A stretch of DNA of 64,000 nucleotides from Hyphomicrobium facile. Lineage in GTDB: Bacteria > Pseudomonadota > Alphaproteobacteria > Rhizobiales > Hyphomicrobiaceae. The stretch is taken from contig NZ_FPCH01000004.1 in NCBI RefSeq assembly GCF_900116175.1, positions 62,001 to 126,000 on the forward strand, given 5' to 3'. Shown here piece after piece: positions 1-8,861 of this stretch (position 1 is its first letter; every line of letters starts with the position of its first letter). The notes beneath the pieces were generated by a model. It saw nothing but the letters and a program-made list of their open reading frames with translations, did no database searches and was not told the DNA's origin. Position numbers and translations under genes: made by a program.

Positions 1-162
1 AAAAGCTCACGACGCCTAAGTCTTGGCGCAATCTCTCACCGTCGGTCAGATCATCGCGCGGCGAATGAACGTTGGCTGAACTCCTGCTTCACGGCCTATT
101 CAATCCCTGAGCCTATTCTAGGTCCCAACACGAGTTGTGAACCAGACTGAGGAGAGAGGGCC

Positions 163-249
163 GTGACTGAGTTTCTTCGATCGAGCGCCATCATGTTGAT
201 GGCCGTCGTTGTGCTGGCGGCAGGTGTCGCCGTCGTTTTTTACGGTTGA
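163..249 (+). CDS. putative 28-aa single-span membrane peptide
   Basis: A short frame starts at a GTG that follows a purine-rich stretch (GAGGAGAGAGG) acting as a good ribosome binding site, and ends at TGA. It encodes a peptide with a short polar N-terminus (VTEFLRSS), one continuous hydrophobic span of about 18 residues, and a Phe-Tyr-Gly end. That is the profile of a small bitopic inner-membrane protein. It lies upstream of ycjX and is followed by a terminator-like hairpin, so it may be transcribed on its own. I do not recognise a family, and chance is possible at this length. Confidence 0.4.
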   Translation: MTEFLRSSAIMLMAVVVLAAGVAVVFYG

Positions 250-345
250 ACCTTTGGCAGATGGGCGGCTTTCACGGATTAGCCGCTCTACGCCGCCCGG
301 CACGTTCCGGAAGCGCCTTGTCGACGCCCGCAAGTTACGCCACTT

Positions 346-372
346 AAAGGGAGCTTTCCGCTCCCTTTTCTC
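346..372 (+). terminator. Rho-independent terminator-like hairpin
   Basis: AAAGGGAGC and GCTCCCTTTT flank a 5-nt loop, and the second arm runs into a short T-rich tract. It lies about 100 bp after the 28-aa frame and directly abuts the TTG start proposed for ycjX. It could therefore terminate upstream transcription or limit read-through into ycjX. Confidence 0.6.
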
Positions 373-1842
373 TTGGCTCATGCGCGGCACCACTTGGCAG
401 AGATCTCCTATTCCGAACTTCTGAAAGACGCGCAGGCGCGTTTCGCCGATTACCTGACGCCGTCCGTGCGTCTGGGCGTGACCGGCCTATCGCGCGCCGG
501 CAAGACGGTTTTCATCACCGCTCTCGTTCGCAATCTCGTTGCGGGAGGACGCCTGCCGTTCTTTGCGCCCGACGCCGAGCGCCGCATCGTCCGCGCCTAC
601 CTCGAGCCCCAGCCCGACGATAGTGTTCCCCGCTTCGACTACGAAGCCCACCTCGCCGACCTGCTGTCCTCGCCGCCATCATGGCCCGAGAGCACGAAAC
701 GCATTTCGGAATTGCGCGTCACCATCGAATATCGCTCGGCTTACGCCCTGAAGCGGGCCATCGGCCTTTCGAAGCTTCATGTCGACATTGTCGATTATCC
801 CGGCGAATGGCTGATCGACTTGCCCCTCCTCGAGCAGGATTACCGGGCGTTTTCGACCGAAGCACTGGGATTCGCCAGCGCGCCATCACGCGCCGAATTC
901 GCGAAGCCCTTTCTCGGCTTCCTCGCCGGCACCGACCCCGCCGCGGTGGAGGACGAGCAGATCGCCATGACGGGCGCCAAGCTCTTCACCGCCTACTTGC
1001 GCGCAACGCGCGAGAGCGGCGCACAATCGACACTCGCGCCCGGCCGCTTCCTGCTCCCCGGCGAATTGGAAGGCTCTCCTCTTCTGACGTTCTTTCCGAT
1101 GCCGCTCGCGTCGGACGAGCGCCTGCCGCGTGGCTCGCTTGCAGCGATGATGGCGCGCCGCTTCGAAAGCTATAAGTCGTCCGTCGTCAAACCGTTCTTC
1201 AACGATCACTTCGCGCGCCTCGACCGCCAGATCGTGCTGATCGACGTTTTGACCGCCCTTCATCGCGGCGCCGAAGCCGTGGGCGATCTCGAACACGCCA
1301 TGACGGACATCCTGAAGGCTTTCCGGCCCGGCGCCAATTCGTGGCTCTCGATGTTTCTTGGACGCAAGATCGATCGCGTCCTGTTCGCAGCAACGAAGGC
1401 CGATCATCTTCCCGCGTCGAGCCACGACCGCCTCGAAGCCCTCCTGAAAGCCATCGTCGACGACGCCGTCACACGCGCCCAAACCGAAGGCGCGGGCGTT
1501 CACGCGTTAGCCCTCTCGGCGCTGCGTGCAACGCGCGAGGCAACGGCCAAACAAGGCGGTGAAATTCTACCCTGCCTTCGCGGCACGCCCATCAAAGGCG
1601 AGCGGATCGGCGGCGTCATCTTCGATGGCGTCAAGGAAGCAGCGATTTTCCCCGGCGACCTCCCGGCCGATCCGGCAGCCGCCCTCAACGCGGCGCGACA
1701 CGCCAAGTCCGCGTCCCTCGAACTCGTCCGCTTTGCCCCGCCCAAGCTCGTCGACACGCTTTCCGATGGCAAGCCGGCCGCGTTTCCGCATATCAGATTG
1801 GACCGCGCGCTCGATTTCCTGATTTCGGATTATCTCGCATGA
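373..1842 (+). CDS. ycjX: YcjX family GTPase-like protein (DUF463)
   Basis: The 489-residue product has a P-loop at residues 38-45 (GLSRAGKT) and the length and layout of the YcjX/DUF463 family, a stress-associated predicted nucleotide-binding family in proteobacteria. Its cellular role is not firmly established. The only usable start in this frame is TTG, immediately after a terminator hairpin; the nearby ATG at 380 is out of frame. The stop overlaps the start of the next gene by 4 bp (ATGA), the classic ycjX-ycjF pairing, which implies translational coupling with the membrane partner. The family assignment is strong. The exact start is uncertain. Confidence 0.9.
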   Translation: MAHARHHLAEISYSELLKDAQARFADYLTPSVRLGVTGLSRAGKTVFITALVRNLVAGGRLPFFAPDAERRIVRAYLEPQPDDSVPRFDYEAHLADLLSSPPSWPESTKRISELRVTIEYRSAYALKRAIGLSKLHVDIVDYPGEWLIDLPLLEQDYRAFSTEALGFASAPSRAEFAKPFLGFLAGTDPAAVEDEQIAMTGAKLFTAYLRATRESGAQSTLAPGRFLLPGELEGSPLLTFFPMPLASDERLPRGSLAAMMARRFESYKSSVVKPFFNDHFARLDRQIVLIDVLTALHRGAEAVGDLEHAMTDILKAFRPGANSWLSMFLGRKIDRVLFAATKADHLPASSHDRLEALLKAIVDDAVTRAQTEGAGVHALALSALRATREATAKQGGEILPCLRGTPIKGERIGGVIFDGVKEAAIFPGDLPADPAAALNAARHAKSASLELVRFAPPKLVDTLSDGKPAAFPHIRLDRALDFLISDYLA

Positions 1843-2876
1843 CATTCGAGAACGATCAGCCGCCGCCGAGAAAGCCTCGCGTCTTTACGCCGGACGACAT
1901 CGCCGACGAACCTGAACTCGACGACGACATCTCCGGTGGCGGCGCGGTCACGTCGCGACGCGCCTCCGTTCCTGCGGGGCGCCTGACGGTGAGTGATATC
2001 AACCGCGGCTTCCGTTTCGGCAGCATTCTCTTTTCCGCAATGGCGGCCCTCGCGTCATTGGCCGCAGGCGTGTGGTTCACGCGGTTCGTCTCGATCGCGC
2101 TCGAACGTCAGGACTGGGTCGGCTGGGTCGCTTTCGGGTTGATGACGGTCATCGCCCTGGCGCTGCTCGGCATCGTATTGCGCGAGCTCTTGGGTTTCCG
2201 CCGGCTCGCGCGGCTTGCGAAACTCCGCGCGCTCGTCCGCGACACCATCGCGAAACCCAACCTCCCGGGCGAGCGAAAGGCCGTCGCCGCCCTTCTCGCT
2301 CACTACCGCGGCCGCCCGGATCTGGCGTGGGGATTGGCGCGCGTGAAGGACCATACCGGCGACGTGCTCGAACCGGGCGAGTTGCTGCGTCTGGCAGACC
2401 GCGAACTTCTCCGCCCCATTGATGCCGAAAGCCGGCGCGTCATCCTGAAATCAGCGAAACGCGTCGCGACCGTCACCGCACTCTCCCCGATCATGTGGAT
2501 CGCCATGGGCTTCGTCCTCGTCGAGAACGTGCGGATGTTCCGCGCACTCGCAGGGCTCTACGGCGGCCGGCCGGGCGTCCTCGGCGCGCTACGCCTCGCC
2601 CGGCTCGTCGTCGGCCACATCATCGCGACCGGCGGCATCGCGATGACCGACGATCTTCTCGGCCAGTTCGTCGGCCAGGACGTGTTGCGGAGGCTGTCGC
2701 GGCGGCTTGGCGAAGGCGCGTTCAACGGCGCGTTGACCTCCCGTCTCGGCGTCGTGGCCGTCGAGGTGATCCGTCCGCTTCCCTATCTCGATGCCGAACC
2801 GCTGCGGGTCCGCGAAATCTTCAATGAACTGCTGCGGTCGCTGCGCGGCTCCGACAAGTCCGAGAAGCAAGTCTGA
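1839..2876 (+). CDS. ycjF: TIGR01620/YcjF-like membrane protein (DUF697)
   Basis: This 345-residue protein has an acidic, proline-rich N-terminus (about residues 1-60), two hydrophobic spans near residues 62-82 and 97-115, and a later conserved helical region containing further hydrophobic segments. This matches the YcjF/TIGR01620 family, which is nearly always encoded next to YcjX. The start ATG overlaps the ycjX stop by 4 bp. The gene converges on opgH with under 20 bp between the stops, leaving no room for a separate terminator. The biochemical function is unknown; it is inferred to be the membrane partner of YcjX. Confidence 0.85.
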   Translation: MTFENDQPPPRKPRVFTPDDIADEPELDDDISGGGAVTSRRASVPAGRLTVSDINRGFRFGSILFSAMAALASLAAGVWFTRFVSIALERQDWVGWVAFGLMTVIALALLGIVLRELLGFRRLARLAKLRALVRDTIAKPNLPGERKAVAALLAHYRGRPDLAWGLARVKDHTGDVLEPGELLRLADRELLRPIDAESRRVILKSAKRVATVTALSPIMWIAMGFVLVENVRMFRALAGLYGGRPGVLGALRLARLVVGHIIATGGIAMTDDLLGQFVGQDVLRRLSRRLGEGAFNGALTSRLGVVAVEVIRPLPYLDAEPLRVREIFNELLRSLRGSDKSEKQV

Positions 2877-2894
2877 GAAGTGAGACGCGCCCGT

Positions 2895-4868
2895 CTACGC
2901 CGCGGCCGCGTCCGGCTGTTGCGTCAACCCACCGGGCGTCGCGATCTTTCGCGCCCAATCGCGCGACCGGTGGCCGGCGTCGACGAGCACTGCGGGCGGC
3001 TTCCGGTCTTCATTCGTCGCGAGCGCCCATCGCTCGAAGGCTCCCGCCTTCAACGATGTCAGCCAGCTGACGGGCCCCGCGAGAACGAGACCCAGAATGA
3101 CTGGTGACATCCAGGCGAGCAATGCGGGCGATACCGTCCAGGCTATCGCGCCGACGATGCCGCCGATCGCGGTGTGCCAACGCGCGAACCACATCGCATC
3201 GTCGAACGTCAGTGCGCCGTCGCCACGCTTCTGCGCGCTCCAGCCCGAATCGCGACCGGCCAGAATTTCAGCCGCGCCGACCGTCTGCGTCACCATGAAG
3301 ATCGGTGCGATCAGCATCGAGTAGACCGTCTCGACCAAAACACCGATCGTGACGCGGATCGCCCCGAAGAAAGTCCCTTCTCTCCGCGCCTGCTGCCAGG
3401 CAAGCAACAGACCGAGCGCTTTCGGCAGCAGCACGACGATCATGGTCGCCATGAAGAGACGCAAAGCGGCGCCCGGATCGATGGTCGGCCAGATCGGGAA
3501 AAGAGTCTTATCGTCCCGGAAATAGCTGGGAATCATCTGCTGGCCCTGCAGCGCCAGCACGACGCCGACGATGAGCGACATCGCCCATACGCCCGAAATC
3601 AGGTACGAGGCCGCTCCCATGCCGAGGTGCAGCCGTCCCATTGGCGTCAGACCCGGCTGCGAGACGATGGCGAGATGCTGCAGATTGCCCTGGGCCCAGC
3701 GCCGGTCGCGCACAACGACGTCGATGATGTTGGGCGGCATCCCCTCGTAGGAACCCTCGAGCGATGGCATCATATGCACGCCGTAGCCCGCACGCTGAAG
3801 CAGCACGGCCTCGACGAAGTCGTGGCTCATGATATGGCCGCCGAACGGCTTGCGGCCGGCAAGCTCGGGAAGCCCGGCAGCCTCGGCGAACGCGGTCGTA
3901 CGAATGATGGCGTTGTGGCCCCAATAGTTGCCCTGGTCGCGATGCCAGAATGCGAGACCCGCGGCGACCGCTGGACCATAGGTATTGGAGGCGAATTGCT
4001 GAAGGCGCTGTAGCAGCGTCTCGCCGCCGACGAGTCGCGGCACCGTCTGAATGAGTCCGGCCTTGGGATCAGCCTCCATGGCGGCGGCAAGTGAAACGAG
4101 CGTGCCGCCCGACATGACGCTGTCGCCGTCGAGAATGATGAACGATTCGTACGCGGCGCCGAACCGCTCGACCCAGTCGGCAATGTTGCCCGACTTGCGT
4201 CCAGTGTTTTTGATGCGGCGCCGGTAATAGATCGATGCGATCTCATCGAGCTGCCCGCTGAGAGCGCGATAGACCGCCGCTTCCTTTTCGCCGTCCTCAT
4301 CTCCGCGCGTATCGGAGAGAATGAACACATCGAAATTTTGATTCCGGCCGAGGTGCTCGAGTTCGCGCACCATTGCTTCGACAGCGCCCGCAATGCGTGC
4401 CGGGTCCTCATGATAGACCGGAAACAGCAACGCGGTGCGCGACGTCAAAGGCGACGTCGGGAGCGGCGGCTCGATCGTGTCGGGCCGCTCACCCGTGAAA
4501 AGCGGAAGAAAGCCGAGAGCCGCACTCAAGCTGCCGATCGCAATCCACCCGAAGGCGATCGTCGAAAGGATCAGAAAGAGGAACTGCACCGGCGTAATGA
4601 CGACGAACGACAGGATGGTGAAGAGTTCCTGCGCGAAAGCGGCCGTCAGCACCGCGGCGCCGGCGAAGATCGCCGTACGAGGCACCCAATATCCCCGCCG
4701 CCTGATTTCGGCGACAACCTCAACCGGCTTCGCGAAATCCTGGGTAGGCATGTCGAGCGGCGCCGAATGCGGCAAGTGCCGCCACGGACCGGCGTCGCGT
4801 CGATGACTGGAATAGGGAGATGCGGGAAGCACCTCGCCGATGAAGTTCTCGTTTACGGCTTCGTCCAT
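2895..4868 (-). CDS. opgH: glucans biosynthesis glucosyltransferase H
   Basis: This is an inner-membrane glycosyltransferase of family GT2 that builds the beta-1,2-glucan backbone of osmoregulated periplasmic glucans from UDP-glucose. Several transmembrane spans are visible (from about residue 65). A cytoplasmic catalytic domain carries LSDTRGD (184-190) and the metal-binding LDGDS (246-250), followed later by the R-W-A-Q-G-N motif. I chose the ATG beginning MDEAVNENF because it overlaps the end of opgG by only 16 bp; a longer in-frame start exists 17 codons upstream. opgG lies directly upstream on the same strand, so the pair forms the usual opgGH operon. About 657 residues, shorter than the enterobacterial enzyme. 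Confidence 0.92.
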   Translation of the reverse strand: MDEAVNENFIGEVLPASPYSSHRRDAGPWRHLPHSAPLDMPTQDFAKPVEVVAEIRRRGYWVPRTAIFAGAAVLTAAFAQELFTILSFVVITPVQFLFLILSTIAFGWIAIGSLSAALGFLPLFTGERPDTIEPPLPTSPLTSRTALLFPVYHEDPARIAGAVEAMVRELEHLGRNQNFDVFILSDTRGDEDGEKEAAVYRALSGQLDEIASIYYRRRIKNTGRKSGNIADWVERFGAAYESFIILDGDSVMSGGTLVSLAAAMEADPKAGLIQTVPRLVGGETLLQRLQQFASNTYGPAVAAGLAFWHRDQGNYWGHNAIIRTTAFAEAAGLPELAGRKPFGGHIMSHDFVEAVLLQRAGYGVHMMPSLEGSYEGMPPNIIDVVVRDRRWAQGNLQHLAIVSQPGLTPMGRLHLGMGAASYLISGVWAMSLIVGVVLALQGQQMIPSYFRDDKTLFPIWPTIDPGAALRLFMATMIVVLLPKALGLLLAWQQARREGTFFGAIRVTIGVLVETVYSMLIAPIFMVTQTVGAAEILAGRDSGWSAQKRGDGALTFDDAMWFARWHTAIGGIVGAIAWTVSPALLAWMSPVILGLVLAGPVSWLTSLKAGAFERWALATNEDRKPPAVLVDAGHRSRDWARKIATPGGLTQQPDAAAA

Positions 4869-6442
4869 CGATAGAGCCAAGTCTCCGAAACCGCCTGATC
4901 GCCTGCCTTCAACACACAACGCAGCTCGACGAGTTGGCTGTCGCCGGGCGCCAGTTCGAACGTCACTCGAACACCAGAAATTTCGAGATTCCGCTGGACA
5001 GAAACATTGGAAACCTTACCCGCGCTCGCCGATAGATCGACAGCGGGCAAGTCCTTCGCATCTTTGACCAAAGGTCCTGTCAAATCGATGACGAAGACGA
5101 TGCTGCCGGGCTTTTTCCCGCCTCCAACCCGCGTCTTGACGACGCGGGCGCCCGCCCACGACGTCGGCACGTCGGGACCCCAATAGAGTTTGTAGTTGAA
5201 GACATGCGGACCACCGGCGGCGAGTCCCTTCGATGGCTTCCAGTAGACTGCGATGTTGTCGTGGATCTCATCCTCGATCGGAATCTCGATGAGTTCGACG
5301 GAACCGTCGCCCCACGGTCCTTGAGGTTCCACCCAAACTGTCGGGCGCCGTTCGTAACGGCTCTCGAGGTCTTCGTAGTTGCGAAACGAACGATCGCGCT
5401 GCCAAAGCCCGAATCCCTGCGGATCTTTGTCCATGAAAGCGCTGAGTTGTAGCGTCTTAGGATTGTTGAGAGGACGCCAGAGACGCTCGCCGCTGCCATT
5501 CACCAGCGCAAGCCCCTCGCTGTCGTGGACAGCGGGACGGTAGTCTTCGGTGCGCCGTTGGCTTGCTTGCCCGTGGAAGAACATGCTCGTCAAAGGACCG
5601 ATGCCGACATGACTGAGCGCTACTCGCGGATACAAAGTCGCTTCGACATCCATCACCGTCGTCTCTCCGGGTGCGATCGCAAACCGGTAAGCGCCGGTCG
5701 TAGATTGACTGTCGAGCAACGCATGGACGACGATTTCGGTTGCGAGCGGTTTCGGTCTTTCGATCCAAAAGCTCCGAAAGAACGGAAACTCCTCGCCCGC
5801 CGGTTGCGCGGTATTGAGAGCTAACCCTCTTGCGGAAGCGCCATAATTCTCTCCCCGTCCAACCGCACGCAGATAGCTCGCGCCTTGGAAAACCGTATAT
5901 TCTTCGAAGGCGTCGGCACGGTTGATCGGCCCGTGAATCCGAAATCCTGAAAATCCGAATGGCGCAGCGTCCGGCCCGGGGCCGATGAGCGGACCGAAGG
6001 AAAACAAGTTGCTGTCGGCGACGAGACGAGTCGCCTTGCCGTTCTCGACGATCCAAAGATCGACAGGAACATCGTACAGCCACCCCATCGCGAACGGCTG
6101 AACCTGAAAGCCGAGATGCTCGCCCTTCCAGATCGCCTTCTCCGGACGAAACCGGATGTCTCTATATTGATCGTAGGAGAGCTTGTTGAAGGGCGCTGGT
6201 AGAGCGTCCATGGTCGGCTTGGAAAACGGCTGGTCCGCCAGCCTCTTCGCTTCGGCCTTCAACGTCGTCTGCCCGAACGCCATGCCCTGCGGGCTTGGCT
6301 GTGCCTGTGCCGGCGCTGGCGCGGATTCTCCCTCGGCGTGAGATTCAGTGACTGCCAGGGCCAACTTAGCGAGCCCAAGGGCAAAACTTCCCGCCACCGC
6401 CCTTTCGAGCAATGCGCGGCGATCAACGAAATTACCTGTCAT
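4853..6442 (-). CDS. opgG: glucan biosynthesis protein G/D (periplasmic)
   Basis: The product (about 529 residues) belongs to the MdoG/OpgG-OpgD family of periplasmic proteins required for osmoregulated periplasmic glucan synthesis. It probably acts on the nascent glucan released by OpgH. The N-terminus from MTGNF has an Arg-Arg pair (VDRRALLERA) followed by a hydrophobic run of about 20 residues, a Tat-like leader resembling OpgD more than Sec-exported OpgG. The body keeps family features such as SYDQYRDIRFRPE near residue 80. An in-frame ATG 18 codons upstream would put charged residues before the leader, so I prefer the internal start. It overlaps opgH. Confidence 0.88.
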   Translation of the reverse strand: MTGNFVDRRALLERAVAGSFALGLAKLALAVTESHAEGESAPAPAQAQPSPQGMAFGQTTLKAEAKRLADQPFSKPTMDALPAPFNKLSYDQYRDIRFRPEKAIWKGEHLGFQVQPFAMGWLYDVPVDLWIVENGKATRLVADSNLFSFGPLIGPGPDAAPFGFSGFRIHGPINRADAFEEYTVFQGASYLRAVGRGENYGASARGLALNTAQPAGEEFPFFRSFWIERPKPLATEIVVHALLDSQSTTGAYRFAIAPGETTVMDVEATLYPRVALSHVGIGPLTSMFFHGQASQRRTEDYRPAVHDSEGLALVNGSGERLWRPLNNPKTLQLSAFMDKDPQGFGLWQRDRSFRNYEDLESRYERRPTVWVEPQGPWGDGSVELIEIPIEDEIHDNIAVYWKPSKGLAAGGPHVFNYKLYWGPDVPTSWAGARVVKTRVGGGKKPGSIVFVIDLTGPLVKDAKDLPAVDLSASAGKVSNVSVQRNLEISGVRVTFELAPGDSQLVELRCVLKAGDQAVSETWLYRWTKP

Positions 6443-7191
6443 TTCCGATATCAGCCAACCCCTGCGGTGCGTACGTACCGCCCTCTCGCTGTCCACAAGC
6501 GCCCCCGGCGGCCGGTCTCGAAGTGGCTAGCGGATGATTGTGGCAGATTTTCCACGGAAGCCCCGGACGCGTGTGACTTTCACGTCGAGTATTATTAGGT
6601 CGACACCCACCGTTTCAACCGCCCGTACACCGCCCGAAATGGTTATTTCCGAAACGGCATTTCCCTTTTATCTTTAATGTACTAACCCAATTTTGAACAT
6701 CGTATTTAGAGCGAATCACCCCTGATTCGCTGATGCAATTACCACACGGTCAAAATCTCTTTCGGGAATACTCTAGGCGTACCCAAAGTGCTCCACTAAT
6801 CAAGCGCGGAAGATCGGATCGTCTTTATGATAATGCTTGTGCTCGGCGCACACGTTGCAGCGATTTAAAATTGCAACCGCTTGCCCGCTCAACAAAATCA
6901 ATTCGTCTGAAATTCGGTTCGCGAGTGACCATCGTGTGGCAACTTCAGCGCTCGTGGCCTTTCAGTCACAACCCCACGCCATTCCACCGCTCATACGTCT
7001 AATCCTGTTCACGGACCGAAACGGATCTGCTTATAGATACGGCCTGAGCGGTCATTCGGGGGGAAGCCCGTACACCGCTGAAGACGGGTTTGAGGACGGT
7101 TAACAATAAGCACTACGTAAAGAAGAGTGTTGGGCTGAACAGTCTGTTCCGTCCGTCATTCCTCAAGTCGAAGCAGACGGGAGCTAAATTC
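6443..7191. other. regulatory gap between opgG and porin 1
   Basis: About 0.75 kb separates the divergently transcribed opgG and the first porin. The middle is visibly richer in A and T than the flanking genes. No frame in it has coding character. It contains a perfect dyad at 6710-6731 (listed separately) and must hold the promoters of both flanking units. I cannot assign -35/-10 elements with confidence. Confidence 0.6.
6710..6731. promoter_or_regulatory. perfect 9-bp inverted repeat, operator-like
   Basis: AGCGAATCA and TGATTCGCT flank a CCCC spacer. The dyad lies about 270 bp upstream of opgG and 460 bp upstream of the porin start, in an A+T-rich tract. No T-run follows, so it is not a typical terminator. 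It could be a protein-binding site. The regulator is unknown. Confidence 0.4.
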
Positions 7192-8472
7192 ATGAACAAA
7201 TATCGTCTGAGTGCGCTGGTAGCAGCAGGCCTGGTTGCAGGTGGCCTGTCGGCTGGCAGTGCATCTGCGGCTGATCTCGGGGGGAACTGCTGCGCAGACC
7301 TCGAGGAGCGGATCGCGGAGTTAGAAGCTACGACGGCACGCAAAGGTAACCGCAAGGTCTCGCTCACCGTATCCGGTTGGGTCGGTCAGCAGGTCATGTG
7401 GTGGGATGACGGCGGCGAATCGAACGTCTACGTCACCGATCTCGGCTCGACGCTCGCCAGCCACGTGAAGTTCACGGGCCAGGCAACGATCCTTCCGGGT
7501 TGGACGGCTGGTTATGTTCTCCATCTTGAAGCTGTCGGTTCGGACAGCCTCACGACAGACCAGAACACGCCCGATGGCCCGTCGGCTCTGACCGGCAAAG
7601 CTAACGGCGTAGGCACCTTGCAGTCGTTCTGGTTTATCAAGAGCGATCAGCTTGGTAAGGTCTCTGTCGGTAAGCAGTCTCAGGCTTCGGACAACACGGC
7701 CATCCTGGTCGACGGTTCGGGTTCGCTGGTTCCGGCTAACTGGGTTTCGTTCGACGTCAACAGCTTCTTCATCCGCCGTTCGGATACCGGCCAGTTGACG
7801 GATCTGAGATTGGGTGCTGCAGGCGGTTGCGTCTGGGGTGACTGCAACGGTCTTCCGACCAACAGCGTCCGTTACGACTCGCCCACCTTCGGCGGCTTCT
7901 CGGTCTCGGCCTCTTGGGGTGAAGACGATTTCTGGGACGTTGCAGCTCGCTACGCTGGCGAATGGGGTGACTTCAAGGTTGCTGGTGCTGTTGCATACAG
8001 CGAAACCTCGCGGTTCAGCGACGACTCGGTCAACGTAGCTCAGCCCTTCGACAGCCAGTACCTCCAGGTCGGCTTGTATGCTGAACACGTCCCGACAGGC
8101 CTGTTCGCCTACGGCGCATACGGCCACCTCGACTTGAACGGATCGGGCGTTTCTGCAAACGAAACGTTCTACGTCAAGGGCGGTATCCGCCAGCGTTGGA
8201 ACCCGCTGGGTCACACGGTGCTGTACGGCGAGTACGAGCGTGCTGAGAACAACTTCTCGTCCGCTGTCGACGCTAATGACGATCTGACGTTCTTGGGTAA
8301 GAGCAACGTCAAGGTCTGGGGTCTCGGTGCCGTCCAGGAAATCGACGCAGCTGCTATGTCGATCTGGGTTAAGTACCGTCACATCGATGCCGACATGACC
8401 GATGTCGTCGAAGGCTCGATCCCGACCGACAGCTTCCAGTACGTTGGTATGGGCGCTCTGATCAACTTCTGA
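7192..8472 (+). CDS. porin (Rhizobiales Porin_2/Omp2 type), copy 1
   Basis: The 426-residue outer-membrane beta-barrel precursor has a signal peptide of about 24 residues ending in SASA-A, then a short segment with a Cys pair (GGNCCADLEER), an amphipathic helix (IAELEATTARKGNRK), and alternating hydrophobic strands ending in an aromatic residue (ALINF). This is the layout of Rhizobiales general porins. I start at MNKYRLSAL because GGGAGCT lies just upstream and the signal peptide begins there; a longer frame to 7090 has no leader character. It is followed by a strong terminator and by a paralogue at 8862. The substrate is not deducible; small hydrophilic solutes are assumed. Confidence 0.93.
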   Translation: MNKYRLSALVAAGLVAGGLSAGSASAADLGGNCCADLEERIAELEATTARKGNRKVSLTVSGWVGQQVMWWDDGGESNVYVTDLGSTLASHVKFTGQATILPGWTAGYVLHLEAVGSDSLTTDQNTPDGPSALTGKANGVGTLQSFWFIKSDQLGKVSVGKQSQASDNTAILVDGSGSLVPANWVSFDVNSFFIRRSDTGQLTDLRLGAAGGCVWGDCNGLPTNSVRYDSPTFGGFSVSASWGEDDFWDVAARYAGEWGDFKVAGAVAYSETSRFSDDSVNVAQPFDSQYLQVGLYAEHVPTGLFAYGAYGHLDLNGSGVSANETFYVKGGIRQRWNPLGHTVLYGEYERAENNFSSAVDANDDLTFLGKSNVKVWGLGAVQEIDAAAMSIWVKYRHIDADMTDVVEGSIPTDSFQYVGMGALINF

Positions 8473-8499
8473 TCCGACCGTATCTGAACTCAAAATACG

Positions 8500-8530
8500 A
8501 AGGCCGCCTAATTTGGGCGGCCTTTTTTTG
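8500..8530 (+). terminator. Rho-independent terminator of porin 1
   Basis: GGCCGCC and GGGCGGCC form a stem with a short A+T loop, followed by seven T residues. It begins 28 bp after the porin stop and separates the two porins into independent transcripts. Confidence 0.9.
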
Positions 8531-8861
8531 TGTTTCACAATTTCGCCGCTGTGGCGTAGACGCAACAAGCACATGTTGCGATCGGATCATTGCCGAATTT
8601 CGCAAAGCCCTGTTTTAAAGCTCAGATTTTTGTCCGCACTCGGACAATTGAATTAAATGAGGTTTTCTTGCACCTGCCAAGAATAAACCTGCAAATTGCA
8701 AACCTGAATTGTTGCGCAGTCGCGAATCGCTAATCTCCCCGTCAAGCGGCGAAGTCACTTGCCGGTGTCCCGCAACGGGCTCCTCCATCAGTGGCCGACT
8801 GCGGCGAACGCCGAAGTACCGCGTCCAGGACTAGAAGTGCTGAAGACGGGAGAAGGGTGAA
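8531..8861. other. inter-porin gap, promoter region of porin 2
   Basis: About 330 bp lie between the porin 1 terminator and the porin 2 start. No convincing reading frame is present. The first half is A+T-rich (around 8600-8700) and would suit a promoter and a long leader. A GCGAATCGC stretch near 8733 resembles one half of the 6710 dyad, which could point to shared control. That is only a visual resemblance. Confidence 0.5.

Noticed and set aside
7321-8574. 417-codon minus-strand frame opposite porin 1
   Set aside because: It crosses the porin terminator and gives no domain or leader. Explained by porin codon bias.
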